DNA from: Coniochaeta sp. PMI_546 | Lineage: Eukaryota > Ascomycota > Sordariomycetes > Coniochaetales > Coniochaetaceae | Reading direction: 5' to 3' | Length of the DNA: 64,000 bases | Assembly (NCBI GenBank): GCA_021432605.1 | Contig: MU271143.1 | Coordinates: 3,667,277-3,731,276, forward strand | Shown here: piece by piece, positions 22,287 through 32,829 of the stretch | Layout: every line of letters begins with the position of its first letter | Position numbering within the stretch: position 1 is the first letter of the stretch | Program-made: the position numbers and the translations under genes | Notes under the pieces: model-generated | Told to the model about the DNA's origin: nothing | What the model saw: the letters and a program-made list of their open reading frames with translations, nothing else | Database searches by the model: none

Positions 22287-24209
22287 ATGTCGGAACCACA
22301 TTCACCACAACGTCACCTCGACGCTTCACAGGGCAGAGAAGTGGTATACTGTCATGCTTGCCATAATGAGTGGTATCGCGACGAGCATACTAGCCTGGAA
22401 TGCCCTCGTTGTCACCAAGAAATAACTGAGATAGTGAGTCTTCTTCCGGTTACAGCTGTGCCGCCCGCTGTTATTTTAACATCGTTCCAGGTGTCTCCGG
22501 AAAACGACCCTCGAAATCTAGAAGATGGCCCAGATCTGGGCTTCGGCCGCCGCCCAGTCTTCGACAACTACCACGAGTCGGATTCAGACCCAGAAGAAGT
22601 CGACATTGACTCACACGTCCACCCCACAGGGAATGGGTTCTTCATGCACCGGACTATACGGCCAGGCGGCGCCGCTAGCCACGACGATCCTGAGATAGCC
22701 GTCTTACGACGCTTCACGGACATGCTTAATGGCTTCAGCGCGGTACCGGCAGGACGTGCTGGCCAGGCACCCTCGTCTCCGCAAATGCCAGGCGGCGACA
22801 ACCCCAATGGCCCTCGCGGAGCATCGCCTGGGCCTGCATTTACACGCACTACTTTCAGGGCAACTCCTTTCGGGACCACAACGGTGACCATATCCACGAT
22901 CGGTGGTGTCCCGGGTGGCCGCGGGGGTCCGGTGGATTTCGACACGTATGTGCCCCAACCTCAGTCACTCTGGCGGGAACATTCTCTTCTTGTTCGGGAT
23001 GAAACTAACATGCTTTCTAGTGTTTTCGGAAACTTGGTGAACGGCATGGGGCCCCCTCCCGGAGGCAACGATCCCAACAACCCGCAGGCACGACAGGGCC
23101 CGCAACCCCCGCCTCCCTTCGCCGCTAGCCTACACGGCCTCATCGCTATGATTCTAGGACAACCCCCCGGCGGAATTCATGGCGATGCGGTATACAGCCA
23201 GGAAGCCCTCGACCGCATCATCACGCAGTTGATGGAGCAAAACCCGCAGTCCAACGCCGCACCGCCAGCCTCGGAGGATGCAATCGCGAAACTAGCAAAG
23301 AGGAATGTAGAATTAAAGGATCTGGGCACTGATGGCAAGGCTGAGTGCACCATCTGCATCGACGAGCTGAACGTGGGCGACGAGGTGACCGTCCTGCCCT
23401 GCAAGCACTGGTTCCATGGCGAGTGTGTAACGCTGTGGCTGAAAGAGCACAATACGTGTCCGATATGTCGGACTCCTATTGAGGCGGATCGCAGGAACAA
23501 CCGCCAGGATGGCCAGCAGCAGCAAGGTCAGCAGGGTCAGCAGCAGGGTCAGCAGCAGGGTCAGCAGCAGGGCCAACAGCCGGGCCAACAGCAGCCAGGC
23601 CAACAACCAAATCATCCGTTCAACTGGATGTTCGGCGATCCCAACACAAACTCAAACATGCAACAGCCCAATCAGCAGCAACAGCAACACCCTAGCCAAG
23701 ACCCAGCTCCATCAAGCTCAAACAGCCGTTCCCGCTACGAGCGCCTCTTCCGTACCCAGAGCACAAACGAGGATCGCCTAAACGCCATCCGCAATCTCGG
23801 CGGCGCCAACTACCGTCCTTCACCCTCTCGAACATCGTCTTCGTCCCAGCAGCAAGGCACATCCCAGCGCAGGAGCTCGCATTCTCCGCCTGCGGAACCG
23901 GAGACCAGAACGCCCCGGGTTAGGAGTCCGTCGACGCGGTCGAGGGATCCGTTTGAGGAGGAGCAGCAGCAACAGCAGCAGAACCGTCAGCGACAGTTCA
24001 TGTCTGGGTATGATTCCGATCCGTACAGACGGAGGGAGCGTTCCCCAGAGGGCGGACGGGAGAGAGACAGAGAGGGGGAGCGGCATGGGAGTGGACCGCT
24101 GAGCTGGCTTAGGGATCAGTGGACTCGGCATTCGGGAAGTGGCGGTAGTAGTGGAAACGGGTCCGGGTCGGGGTCCGGATCGAGCTCGAGTGACAAACGG
24201 CGGTCGTAG
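22287..24209 (+). CDS. RING-H2 E3 ubiquitin ligase, RNF126/RNF115-like
   Basis: Three exons (22287-22433, 22491-22945, 23021-24209) give 596 aa. An N-terminal zinc ribbon (C22, C25, C39, C42) is followed by a disordered region and a RING-H2 finger: C310, C313, C328, H330, H333, C336, C347, C350. That pairing is the RNF115/RNF126 layout, in which the N-terminal finger binds ubiquitin or BAG6-type clients. The tail is Gln-rich (GQQQ repeats), then Ser/Arg-rich and Gly/Ser-rich. Both introns (57 and 75 nt) lack stops and keep the frame, so a single unspliced frame of 640 codons also exists. They were called because of consensus GTGAGT/GTATGT donors, a CTAAC branch and the join F-D-T-V-F-G. It converges on BMS1. 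Confidence 0.88.
   Translation: MSEPHSPQRHLDASQGREVVYCHACHNEWYRDEHTSLECPRCHQEITEIVSLLPVTAVPPAVILTSFQVSPENDPRNLEDGPDLGFGRRPVFDNYHESDSDPEEVDIDSHVHPTGNGFFMHRTIRPGGAASHDDPEIAVLRRFTDMLNGFSAVPAGRAGQAPSSPQMPGGDNPNGPRGASPGPAFTRTTFRATPFGTTTVTISTIGGVPGGRGGPVDFDTYVPQPQSLWREHSLLVRDETNMLSSVFGNLVNGMGPPPGGNDPNNPQARQGPQPPPPFAASLHGLIAMILGQPPGGIHGDAVYSQEALDRIITQLMEQNPQSNAAPPASEDAIAKLAKRNVELKDLGTDGKAECTICIDELNVGDEVTVLPCKHWFHGECVTLWLKEHNTCPICRTPIEADRRNNRQDGQQQQGQQGQQQGQQQGQQQGQQPGQQQPGQQPNHPFNWMFGDPNTNSNMQQPNQQQQQHPSQDPAPSSSNSRSRYERLFRTQSTNEDRLNAIRNLGGANYRPSPSRTSSSSQQQGTSQRRSSHSPPAEPETRTPRVRSPSTRSRDPFEEEQQQQQQNRQRQFMSGYDSDPYRRRERSPEGGRERDREGERHGSGPLSWLRDQWTRHSGSGGSSGNGSGSGSGSSSSDKRRS
23511..23610 (+). repeat. 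Coding Gln-rich repeat (GQQ/GQQQ)
   Basis: CAGCAGGGTCAG-type units encode about ten GQQ or GQQQ blocks immediately after the RING finger. They give a low-complexity, probably length-variable linker. Confidence 0.8.
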
Positions 24210-24727
24210 TTGATGACCCCGTCGAACATATGCATGCAGCGGTGTGCACTTGTTGTATTATGATGGAAGCACGTTTGACTTTTTTGAGAAGGCAGCCATT
24301 GCGAGGTGGATTGGCGTTCTAGGCGTAGCTCCTTTGTCGAGGCTCAAGGGTCATTGTCACTTGTGCGACTGCGTCAACGTACCTACCTAGGTTGAGATTA
24401 TTGCCCAATACAAGTGAAGTTTGGAATTCCATTCTGGTTGTTCGTGTTAGTGCCATGGGCGCAGTGAGTTGGGGACGTGCCGAGATATGTATGTACCTGA
24501 TAACAGAGGCGAAGCACAGAGCGCTGCGGCTTCATAGGGACGAGATCCAGAAAACAACGACTCGGATTGATCTTGCATCCCTGTCGAGGCAGATACCTGC
24601 ACGTCTGTCTTCGATAACAGCGATATAACGACTACCTCATCTGTATTCTGTCAAGACTTTTTTTCGCTGGGAATATGTTCATGGGGTTTCAATACACATC
24701 TAAATAACCCTAATATATAAATAACAC
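24210..24727. other. Convergent 3' regions
   Basis: About 520 bp between the stops of the RING gene and BMS1. No gene is seen. Confidence 0.6.
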
Positions 24728-27700
24728 CTACTTTCTTCTCTTTCCCCCTCTACCGCCCCCAGCCTCGTCCTCGGGCCGCCTCTTCTTGCCCTCCTTCTGC
24801 CAATAAGCCTTGCTCTCCCTCTTCTCCCGGCTCTGTTTCCTCTCCTCCAGCTCCGCCACCTTCTTCCTGTACTCGGCCCTCTTCTCCTCCTTCTTGGCCC
24901 GCCTCTTCTCCGCCACATCCTTCCGGATGGTGGTCAGCTTCTGCATCAGGTCCCGCGCCTTCTTCTCCTCCCCGCCCACGATGACGGCCCGCTTCTGCAT
25001 GTACGTCTGCTTCTTCTGCGGCTTGGTGGTCACGATCTGGCTCTTGTACGGCAGCTTGGCCGCCAGGGCTCTTGGGACCTTGAGCGGATTGAAGTGCCTC
25101 GTCGGCCGCTCGATCTTGCGGTACTTGCTGTTCTTGTCGAGGGGCGTGTCGATGCCCTCGTCGCGCCGGATCTGGCCGGTCAGCCGCATCCCCTGCCAGC
25201 CGATGAGGTTGGTGACGGGGTTGTAGAAGCGGTGGGGCTTGATGGGGTACCAGGCGCGCAGGAAGACGATGTCGGACAGCAGGATCTTGTCCTCGAAGGT
25301 GGCGCGGAAGTGGCCGTCGGGTTTGGACAGGGCGCGCTTGATCTGGCCTCGGATGCCGGACACGGTCTTGATGGAGGCGCCTTCAAACTTGGCGATTTCG
25401 AGGGCGGTGTTGAACATGTCCTTTATAAAGGCCGTGTTCTTGAAGATCTTGTAGGGGACACCGGTGAGTTTCAGCTTCTTGACGATCTCGGTTGATTCTT
25501 CGACGCTCAGAACGGCGCCGGTGGCTGCTATGCGGAAACCCGGGTTGGACGAGGAGAAAGACTGGAAGCAGGCGAAGCCGGTGTTGGGCGCGATAAGGGG
25601 GCCGTAGAAGGTGGCGAAACAGTGCATGTGCTCCGGTGTGTACTTCAGCATGCGGTTCCGAGTTCTGGAGTCGGAGGTGCTGTAGATGGGCATTGTTTGG
25701 AACCTCCGCCAGCCGAGGGAGAATATTAGGGGGTCGTTGGTCTTTAGGATCTTTTTGTGCCATCTGTGTCGCTTCAGCCGTACTTGGACGAAGCCGAATC
25801 GGTCTTCAGTCGCGGACAGACCTCCGACGATAAGTGGCATCTTGGGCTGGAAGCGAGTGACAAACTCTGCAGGAACCCCATCGATGATGATCTTGGCGTA
25901 CTTGCCAGCTCTGTACCCTTCGACCGCGGCTCGCTGCCGCTCATCGAGGTTCTCAAACTCGGACTTGTTGATGTCCAGCTGCTTCTGGATCAGGGCTTTC
26001 TGCTGGTCGTACCATTGGTCTTCGGCAAACTCTTCCTGGTCTCCTTCTCTCCTAGCAACCGCCTTGTCATTGTTGAATCCCTCACGGTCCTCTTCCTCAA
26101 ATCGAAGTTTGAGCTCCTCTTTGCGCCGGGCATTCTTCTCACGCTCTTCTTCGATCGCTTTGGCTGGGTCTTCAGGGCCGTGTTGCTCTCCAGTTTCGAG
26201 ATCTTGGAACGCTCCGTCACCTTCATCATCAGAACCTCCTTCGCCATCTTCGCCTGACACGCCTTCAAAGTCATCGCCACCGTCGCCTTTCTCGTCCAGC
26301 AAGTTAGCTGTAGCAAATCTGCTGCGTAATGCTTCTATGCTGTCCTCTTGTGACCACCTTGCGGCAAGATCTTCGTAATCAAAACGAGGAATAGGCCGGT
26401 CTTCATGTTCCTCATCATCACCTGAGTCACCCTTGACTTTCCTGAAGAATGTGTCATCTTCCTCGTCCTCGATGTTTTCCTCCTCCGGACTCTCATCATC
26501 CTCGCCCCTCCACTTTTTGAGCGCGTCCCTTGGTGTGAGCGACTCGTCGTATATTAACCGGGCCAGATCAGCCGCTCTGAAGGGCTTCCTCTTGCCGTGG
26601 AGCGACTTCGCTCGTTGAAGCATATTCTCTTTCCACTTTAGAGCTCCTTCTTCATCCTCAGAGTCGTAACCTTCGCCGTCGAGATCAGTGCCCTCTTCAT
26701 CCGAATCAACTTCATCCTCTTCGCCGGATATGGACCCTAAATCGGAATCACTGTCGGCAAAGGCAAAGTCTTCTTCGTCCCCATTCTTGTCCGCGTCCTT
26801 CTTGAAGAGCTTGCCAAGCTTCTGGTCATTGAACTCGGTCTCGACATCGGAACCGTCCTCCTCCGCACTGACAAATCCTTCATCCTCAGGCAGGTCTTCG
26901 TCAGCGTCACCGTCTTCCCTCTCCACGAAGCGGGCTCTCCTTTGACTTTTCCGCCCAGTGTCTTCCTCCTCCGGGACGCGATTAATTTCGCCTCCGCCAC
27001 TAAACAACCGAACACCCTCCTCAGTCTGACCGAGTAGTCGCCTTTCGCCTTGGAGGTCAATGATCAGTTGTTCTCCCTCTCCGCGCTCAACACCTTCGGC
27101 GTCCTTATCGAACGTGAAGCCCTTTTCCCTCGTTATGACGATGTGGTCACCTGTTATCTTCAGACCACTCCGATCCGACATAGGTGCATAAAGTCTCTTC
27201 TCTTTCTCGTCTAGGCGCCTGCGGCCGGTCTTGCCTGTGACTTTTGCAATCGCCTGCTCCATCGCTGGAGTCGGACAAGGGTCTGGTAGGACCTCCATAC
27301 TAGCAATTGTAAAATCGCCTAAGCCCGGTATATGTATTCTTTGGCCCTCAGCCGAGAAGTTTGTGCCTCTTAGATAGCCTGACAATTCGATCGAGCGATC
27401 GCATTTCTCGTTCTCTTCGATTTTTGTTGGATGAGTGACATCTCGGTAGTTGTCGATGATGGTGTACGGGTGAGAGTTCCTCCAAATCAAGGGCCGGGGG
27501 TTCTTCATGACCGACAAGAACCGTGACAGGTTGTGAATTTCTCGATCAGGATATCGACCGTTGATAACACCAGAGAGATAGAATAGATGTGCACCTTGGT
27601 AGAGCTCACTCCATAATCTGTGTTTTAACCTCTTCTTCGCATCCTTGAGAGCTTGTGGTTTCTTGAACAGGTCCAAGTGTGTAAGAATGCCGAAGACATT

Positions 27701-28180
27701 GCCCGGCATACCAGTGGCGGCAAGAATATTGAGGAACTCCATCGTCTCCATCTCAAAGCCATAGTTGCCATCAATCATCAACAGAACAATGTCGGCGACC
27801 TTGGCCATGTCGACCATGGCCTCCAGCTCGTTGGGACATTCGACAAATGTTAACCGCTGCTTCTTGGATGTGACAACAGTGATAGGGCCCAGAGGGTCAG
27901 ATATTGTTTCTTTGGCATAGCGTCGAATAAGGGACTTCAGTAAGGTCGTCTTGCCCACGCCAGGAGGCCCGACGATCGTAACAAGTCGTGGTGGCGGCTC
28001 ATCTGGGAGTCGGTCGACGAGGGGAACGTGGAGACGCTTCTCCTTGATGTCGTGGGATCTCGCAGCGGTTCTCGCAAGTTTGCCCGGGTTCGAGAAAGCG
28101 AAGGCTTTCGGATTGGGCCCGCCTGAATGTGCCTTCTTCTCTTTCGGCTTCCGGTGCGGCTTGTTCTGTTGGGCCTCCAT
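24728..28180 (-). CDS. BMS1: Ribosome biogenesis GTPase Bms1
   Basis: A single exon of 1,150 aa, near the usual size (yeast Bms1 is about 1,180). The basic N-terminus (KPHRKPKEKKAHSG) precedes a GTPase domain with P-loop GPPGVGKT at 71-78 and further G motifs (FVECPNE, LLMIDGNYG, THLDLF). The AARP2CN region follows. A long acidic stretch (about 430-730, DEEDD and EEDGSD runs) leads into the conserved C-terminal Bms1/Tsr1 domain (RFGFVQVRLKRHRWHKKIL; FYNPVTNLIGW). The tail is Lys/Arg-rich and ends GGKRRK. Bms1 acts in the nucleolar SSU processome with Rcl1 in 18S rRNA maturation. The TTATCG-type promoter motif lies 108-130 bp upstream. Confidence 0.96.
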   Translation of the reverse strand: MEAQQNKPHRKPKEKKAHSGGPNPKAFAFSNPGKLARTAARSHDIKEKRLHVPLVDRLPDEPPPRLVTIVGPPGVGKTTLLKSLIRRYAKETISDPLGPITVVTSKKQRLTFVECPNELEAMVDMAKVADIVLLMIDGNYGFEMETMEFLNILAATGMPGNVFGILTHLDLFKKPQALKDAKKRLKHRLWSELYQGAHLFYLSGVINGRYPDREIHNLSRFLSVMKNPRPLIWRNSHPYTIIDNYRDVTHPTKIEENEKCDRSIELSGYLRGTNFSAEGQRIHIPGLGDFTIASMEVLPDPCPTPAMEQAIAKVTGKTGRRRLDEKEKRLYAPMSDRSGLKITGDHIVITREKGFTFDKDAEGVERGEGEQLIIDLQGERRLLGQTEEGVRLFSGGGEINRVPEEEDTGRKSQRRARFVEREDGDADEDLPEDEGFVSAEEDGSDVETEFNDQKLGKLFKKDADKNGDEEDFAFADSDSDLGSISGEEDEVDSDEEGTDLDGEGYDSEDEEGALKWKENMLQRAKSLHGKRKPFRAADLARLIYDESLTPRDALKKWRGEDDESPEEENIEDEEDDTFFRKVKGDSGDDEEHEDRPIPRFDYEDLAARWSQEDSIEALRSRFATANLLDEKGDGGDDFEGVSGEDGEGGSDDEGDGAFQDLETGEQHGPEDPAKAIEEEREKNARRKEELKLRFEEEDREGFNNDKAVARREGDQEEFAEDQWYDQQKALIQKQLDINKSEFENLDERQRAAVEGYRAGKYAKIIIDGVPAEFVTRFQPKMPLIVGGLSATEDRFGFVQVRLKRHRWHKKILKTNDPLIFSLGWRRFQTMPIYSTSDSRTRNRMLKYTPEHMHCFATFYGPLIAPNTGFACFQSFSSSNPGFRIAATGAVLSVEESTEIVKKLKLTGVPYKIFKNTAFIKDMFNTALEIAKFEGASIKTVSGIRGQIKRALSKPDGHFRATFEDKILLSDIVFLRAWYPIKPHRFYNPVTNLIGWQGMRLTGQIRRDEGIDTPLDKNSKYRKIERPTRHFNPLKVPRALAAKLPYKSQIVTTKPQKKQTYMQKRAVIVGGEEKKARDLMQKLTTIRKDVAEKRRAKKEEKRAEYRKKVAELEERKQSREKRESKAYWQKEGKKRRPEDEAGGGRGGKRRK

Positions 28181-28710
28181 GGTTGCGATGCGCCTGCTCG
28201 AAACAGAACTGCAGCTGGCTGTTCAAGAGTTCCAGAAGTGCATCCCCACCACCTTCAAGAAATTTTGAGAATCGACAGGGAAAAGCGTTATCGCGATAGC
28301 TTATCGATAAGTTTAGATGGACTAGTAGCCCGCTTGTTGCTGACAGCTAGTGCCACCTGGTACAAGCTGTCTGACAGCTGCGATCCTGTGCATTGCATAA
28401 TTGGCACAATTTTCACCAATAATGCATCCATTGGACACCGGGGCAAAATGAGGTATCACAGTACGTAGAATAAACACCACCAATGCTCACGAATGTTTTG
28501 ATGCAGACATAGAAATCTTGAAAATCATACACGTTGAGAAGTCATGAACTCATAGCTAACATTACAAACAATACCTCACGAGATACCATCCTTACCCAAA
28601 CCCATTATGAGACATTTCAAATCCTTCCTAGTTGAACATCTGGCGCGCCCTGGAAGACGCGAACCACCAGCAGACTTTTTCATACATACCAGGCATTAAA
28701 GCTTGTTTAT
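28181..28710. other. BMS1 promoter and 3' region of the neighbouring gene
   Basis: About 530 bp. It contains the TTATCGCGATAG/TTATCGATAA composite (28288-28310) and CTGACAGCT twice, near 28338-28346 and 28371-28379. No gene is seen. Confidence 0.5.
28288..28310. promoter_or_regulatory. Composite palindromes before BMS1
   Basis: TTATCGCGATAG (28288-28299) is followed by the perfect palindrome TTATCGATAA (28301-28310), about 110-130 bp upstream of the BMS1 ATG. It is the same core as at 16830-16854. The binding factor is unknown. Confidence 0.45.
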
Positions 28711-31700
28711 TTATCTTCCAAGGACACCGCCGAGGAGACCACCACCTCCAGACTTCTTCTTACCACCGGTCAACGACTCGGTGACAGATCCAAGCCCAAG
28801 TCCCTCCAGGACACGGTTCAGGCCGAGGGTTCCCAGGAGACCATCGATGATACCGCCCAGACCAAGTCCTTGCAGCTGAGAGATTATTAGCAATGACACC
28901 GAAATGGGGAGTGCAAAAGATAATATGACTTACCAGTCTGCCAACAAGACTCAGAACACCGTTCAGCAGCAGTCCAACAGCAGCCAAGATCTGGAATAGA
29001 GGCTCGTTGAGCAGACCCCAGAGTGGGTTGAGCTGCTTCTTGGCGTGAGGCATGTCCTCGATCTTCTTCTTGGCATTTTCAATGGTCGTCGTGACAGTAC
29101 CTGTGAGCTCCTTGAGGACGTCGGCAAGGTGGAACTCCTCGGGAGTTGCCTCGCGTGTTGCCGACTTGTGCTTGGCGTTGGCCTGGATGCGACCATCCGG
29201 ATCAAGGCCGCGGATCATACCGTTGGCTTCCTGGAGGATGCGACCACCCTCCTCGATGAGGGGCTTAACCTCCTTGACGAGAGCTTCCTCATCAAGCTCC
29301 TCCTTAGGGGTGCGCTCGGCTTTATCGATTTTCTGACCGAATAAGTTAGTTATGGATGTGCCACAGGAAAGGATGTGATTCGTCCTCTTACCTCTGTGAT
29401 CAACTTGCAGATGGGTCGAACCCTGTCGAGAGCAACCTCGAGACATCCAGCCAGCTGGGCAGCGAGCTTCTTGTCCTGCTCGATCTTCTCGCGCTCCTTC
29501 TTCTGTTCCTCAGTCTCTTCCTCCTTGGGCTCCTCTGGGATGTCTTCGAGAAGTGAGACGTGACCAATGGTGGAGCCCTTGCTGTCAACGACGTCGCCGT
29601 CGTTGTCAATCTCCTTTCCGGCACAGATGCTGAGCTTACCGTCGGTCAGCTTGCCAATGAGGTTACCATCTTCATCGACGACATTGCCCTCTTTGTTGAC
29701 GCGACGACCAGCGAGAGGGTTCTTCTTCTTCTCCACGACGGGCTCTTCCCACCGCTCAGCCTTGCCAAGGGTGTTACCGTTCTTGTCGAGAATGTCACCG
29801 TCATCATCGACAGTGCGTCCAAATAGGACCTTGGGATCTCCGCTGACGAGGCGACCAACGACATCGCCGCCAGGAGTGACGACCTTGCCCTCTTTGGTTA
29901 CGGTACAGCCGCTGAGCTCTGCGAATGGTCCCTCCTTAAGACCTTCGCGCTCGCCCTCGGGAACCAGCTCAGCCTTGCCGATGACATCTCCGCTCTCGCT
30001 CACGATGTCACCGTTCTTGTTGCACATGCGACCGGCCAATTTCTTGGGGTCACCTTGAACAACGCGGCCGTAGATCGTGCCGTCCTTGTCGACGACGTTA
30101 CCAGCCTTGTTGACGCGCTTGCCGGCAAGGATAGAGTTGTCAACCGGTGCGGCCTCCGGCTCAGGCTCAGGCTCCCAGCGCTCAGCCTTTCCGATGACGT
30201 TACCGGCCTTGTCGAGAATGTCACCATCGGCGTCGACGTGTTTGCCGCGGAGGACCTTCTTGTCTCCCGAGATGATCTTGCCGACCTTCTCACCGTTAGA
30301 GACGACCCATCCGTCAGCGTCGACGACCGCGTCTTCAAAGGACTCGAACGGAGCAGGCTCCTTGAACATGGCCTCTCTTTCCTCATCTGGAATCGGCTCG
30401 GCCTTTCCGATGACCTTCCCGGCGTCGCTCCAGATGTCACCGTTCTCGTCGCACTTCTTGCCAACGAGCTTGGACAGGACACCCTCCCTGATGCGGCCAA
30501 CGACTTTAAGGTCCTCATTGACCACGTTGCCAGCCTTATTGACCTTGCCGCCCTTGAGCACAGAATAGTCTGTCGTGTCCACCTCCGGCTCAGGTTCAGG
30601 CTCTTCCTCAGGTTCCCAACGCTCGGCCTTGCCGACAACGTTGCCATCTTTGTCAAGGATGTCTCCATCCTGGTCGACTTTCTTGCCATGGAGCAACTTG
30701 AAATCGCCTTCGATGACCTTACCAATCTTATCACCGCCTTTCTCCGTGAGAACCCACCCGTCAGCATCGACAATAGCGTCGGGGAAGTTCTCAAATGGCG
30801 GGTGTGGCTTCTCCTCCTCTTCTTGTGGCAGAGGCTCGGCCTTGCCAATAATCTTTCCAGCATCGTTCCAGATATTACCCTCCTCATCAACCTTCTTACC
30901 GACGAGCTTAGCGACGATACCTTCCGTAACGCGACCAATGACTTTGAGGTCCTCGTTGACAACGTTGCCGGCCTTGTTAACCTTGCCGTCCTTGAGGATG
31001 GAGAAATCCCTTTCATCCACCTCCGGCTCTGGCTCGGCCTCGGCCTCGGGCTCCCAGCGCTCGGCCTTGCCGATAGCGTTGCCATCCTTATCGAGAATGT
31101 CTCCATCTTGATCGACCTTCTTGCCGTGAAGTACTTTGAAGTCACCCTCGACCACCTTGCCGATCTTGTCACCACCCTTCTCGGTGAGGACCCAGCCATC
31201 GGCATCGACGATAGCTTCGGGGAAGTTCTCAAATGGTGGGTGTTCCTTCTCTTCGTCCTCTTGTGGTAAGGGCTCGGCTTTGCCGATGATTTTGCCGGCA
31301 TCGTTCCAGATATTGCCCTCCTCATCGACCTTCTTGCCGACGAGCTTGGCGACAGCTCCCTCGATGACATGGCCGACAACCTTTCCATCAGCGTTGATGA
31401 TGTTGCCGCCCTTGTTGACCTTGCCATCTTTGAGAAGCGAGAAATCGAGTGGTGGCGCGACGTCTTCGGCGGCTTCCTCGCCCTCCTTGAGAGCCTCCTC
31501 GCCTTCTTCGGGGACAACTTCGCCCTCGGCGAGCTCTTCACCCTCTTTGGTCTCGCCTTCGGCAAGTTCCTCCCCTTCTTTGGGAAGTTCGCCTTCTGCG
31601 AGCTCCTCTCCGTCCTTGGGCAGAGTCTCACCTTCTGCGAGTTCCTCTCCCTCCTTGGGTAGAGTCTCACCTTCAGCGAGCTCCTCGCCCTCCTTGAGGG

Positions 31701-32829
31701 CCTCTTCGCCCTCTTTAGTCTGGCCCTCAGCGAGCTCCTCGCCTTCCTCAGGCACTTCAACTTCAGCGAGTTCCTCACCCTCCTTTGGAACCTCGCCCTC
31801 AGCAAGCTCTTCACCCTCTTTGGGTACAGTTTCACCTTCGGCGAGCTCTTCGCCCTCCTTAGGAACTTCACCTTCAGCAAGCTCCTCGCCTTCCTTGACC
31901 GCCTCTTCACCCTCTTTGGGGAGTTCAGTGTCCTCAGCGACGTCCTCGCCCTCAAGAGGCTTCTGCTCCCCTTCTTCCTCGAGCTTGTCCTCGGCCTCTT
32001 TGGGGACATCGTCTGTGTCGACTGGTGCGACGTCCGTAGCTTCTTCGACCTTCTCCTCGCCCTCTGTGGGCAAGTCGTCAGTCTCAGGTGCCTGCTCAGT
32101 GGTGTCCTCAGCGTCTTTCTTTAGGTCGTCAGCAGGAGTCTCCTCGGTATCGATATCTTTGGTCACGGCTTTGGTGTTGGCTGTGTCCTCTCCGATCTCC
32201 TTGTCGTCGGTGGCTGGAGCAACATCTTCGGCCGTCTCGGCAACGTCATCGGTAGCAGGCGCCGCATCTTCTGCATCCTTTGCTACGTCGTCGGTAGCAG
32301 GTGCAGCATCTTCGGCCTTCTCAGCCGCGTCGTCAGTGGCAGGGGCGGCTTCTTCCGCTTTCTCTGCAACATCTTCGGCGGCTGGGGCAGCTTCGCTAAC
32401 TTCCTTAGGAGCATTATCAGCCTCGGTCTCGGGCTTCTTGGAAGCCTTGTCGAAAGCCGCCTTGGCTCGCTCGGCCATCTCAGCCTTCCACTTCTGGCTC
32501 TGTGCGTCAAGCTCAGGCCGCTTGGACTCCTCTGCGGCAGCCTTGGGCGTTTCGCCCTCAGAGTCAGCTTGGTTGCCGTTCTTGACCGGACCGGCCGAGG
32601 CGTCCTCGAATCCGTTTTGATCATCGTCGTCGCCTTGCTCGTGGGTGTAGTAGCTGTTGGTCTCGTCGTCGGACTCACGAGCACCATTATGGGTGCTGGT
32701 GTCGTCCTTGCTGACCGCGGGCGAAGAGCGCGGGGCCGCGGCATCTGATGACTCCTCGACGCTCTTCTTGGCCTTGCCCTTTGGCCAGGAGCCGGGAGGC
32801 TGCGTCTTCTTTTGCGCGACGTCGGACAT
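28711..32829 (-). CDS. Large DUF3659-repeat (LEA-like) protein
   Basis: Three exons (29392-32829, 28934-29332, 28711-28875; introns 59 and 58 nt) give 1,333 aa. The ATG at 32829 (MSDVAQKKTQPPGSW) was chosen; the open frame upstream has no better ATG. Regions in order: a polar N-terminus; ATDD/AED repeats (about 143-211); roughly a dozen EGEELAEGE-type repeats (about 291-455); then four and a half supra-repeats of about 145 aa (about 460-1080). Each supra-repeat is built of DUF3659-like units such as GKKVDEEGNIWNDAGKIIGK and GDILDKDGN-x-x-GKAERWEP. The C-terminal part has helical segments, a hydrophobic helix (LAAVGLLLNGVLSLVGRL) and a Gly/Leu-rich end (LLGGVLGR). Such proteins are often annotated as LEA-like in fungi. 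The role is unknown; stress protection or a structural/tethering job is possible. A paralogue is next door at 34126. Confidence 0.85.
29560..31455 (-). repeat. Coding supra-repeats of DUF3659 units (about 430-435 bp period)
   Basis: Four full copies and a half copy. The two most N-terminal copies (about 31020-31450 and 30590-31015) are nearly identical in protein sequence, so they are recent duplications, while copies 3 and 4 have drifted. Conserved core: K-VN-AGNVV and DGDILDK-GN--GKAERWE. Confidence 0.85.
31463..31955 (-). repeat. Coding EGEELAEGE minisatellite
   Basis: Units of 8-13 codons, typically EGEELAEGE followed by VPKE, TLPKE or LPKE, repeat about a dozen times. The repeat creates long spurious open frames on the opposite strand and in other frames. 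Confidence 0.85.

Noticed and set aside
30000-32009. 669-codon minus-strand frame overlapping the LEA-like gene in another register
   Set aside because: Arg/Ser-rich low-complexity product of repeat codon periodicity; the correct register holds DUF3659 units.
31136-32620. 494-codon plus-strand frame rich in Ser/Pro/Ala opposite the LEA-like gene
   Set aside because: Composition is the mirror of the EGEELAEGE and TDD repeats on the minus strand; no domain, no splice context, and the minus-strand gene has clear family repeats.
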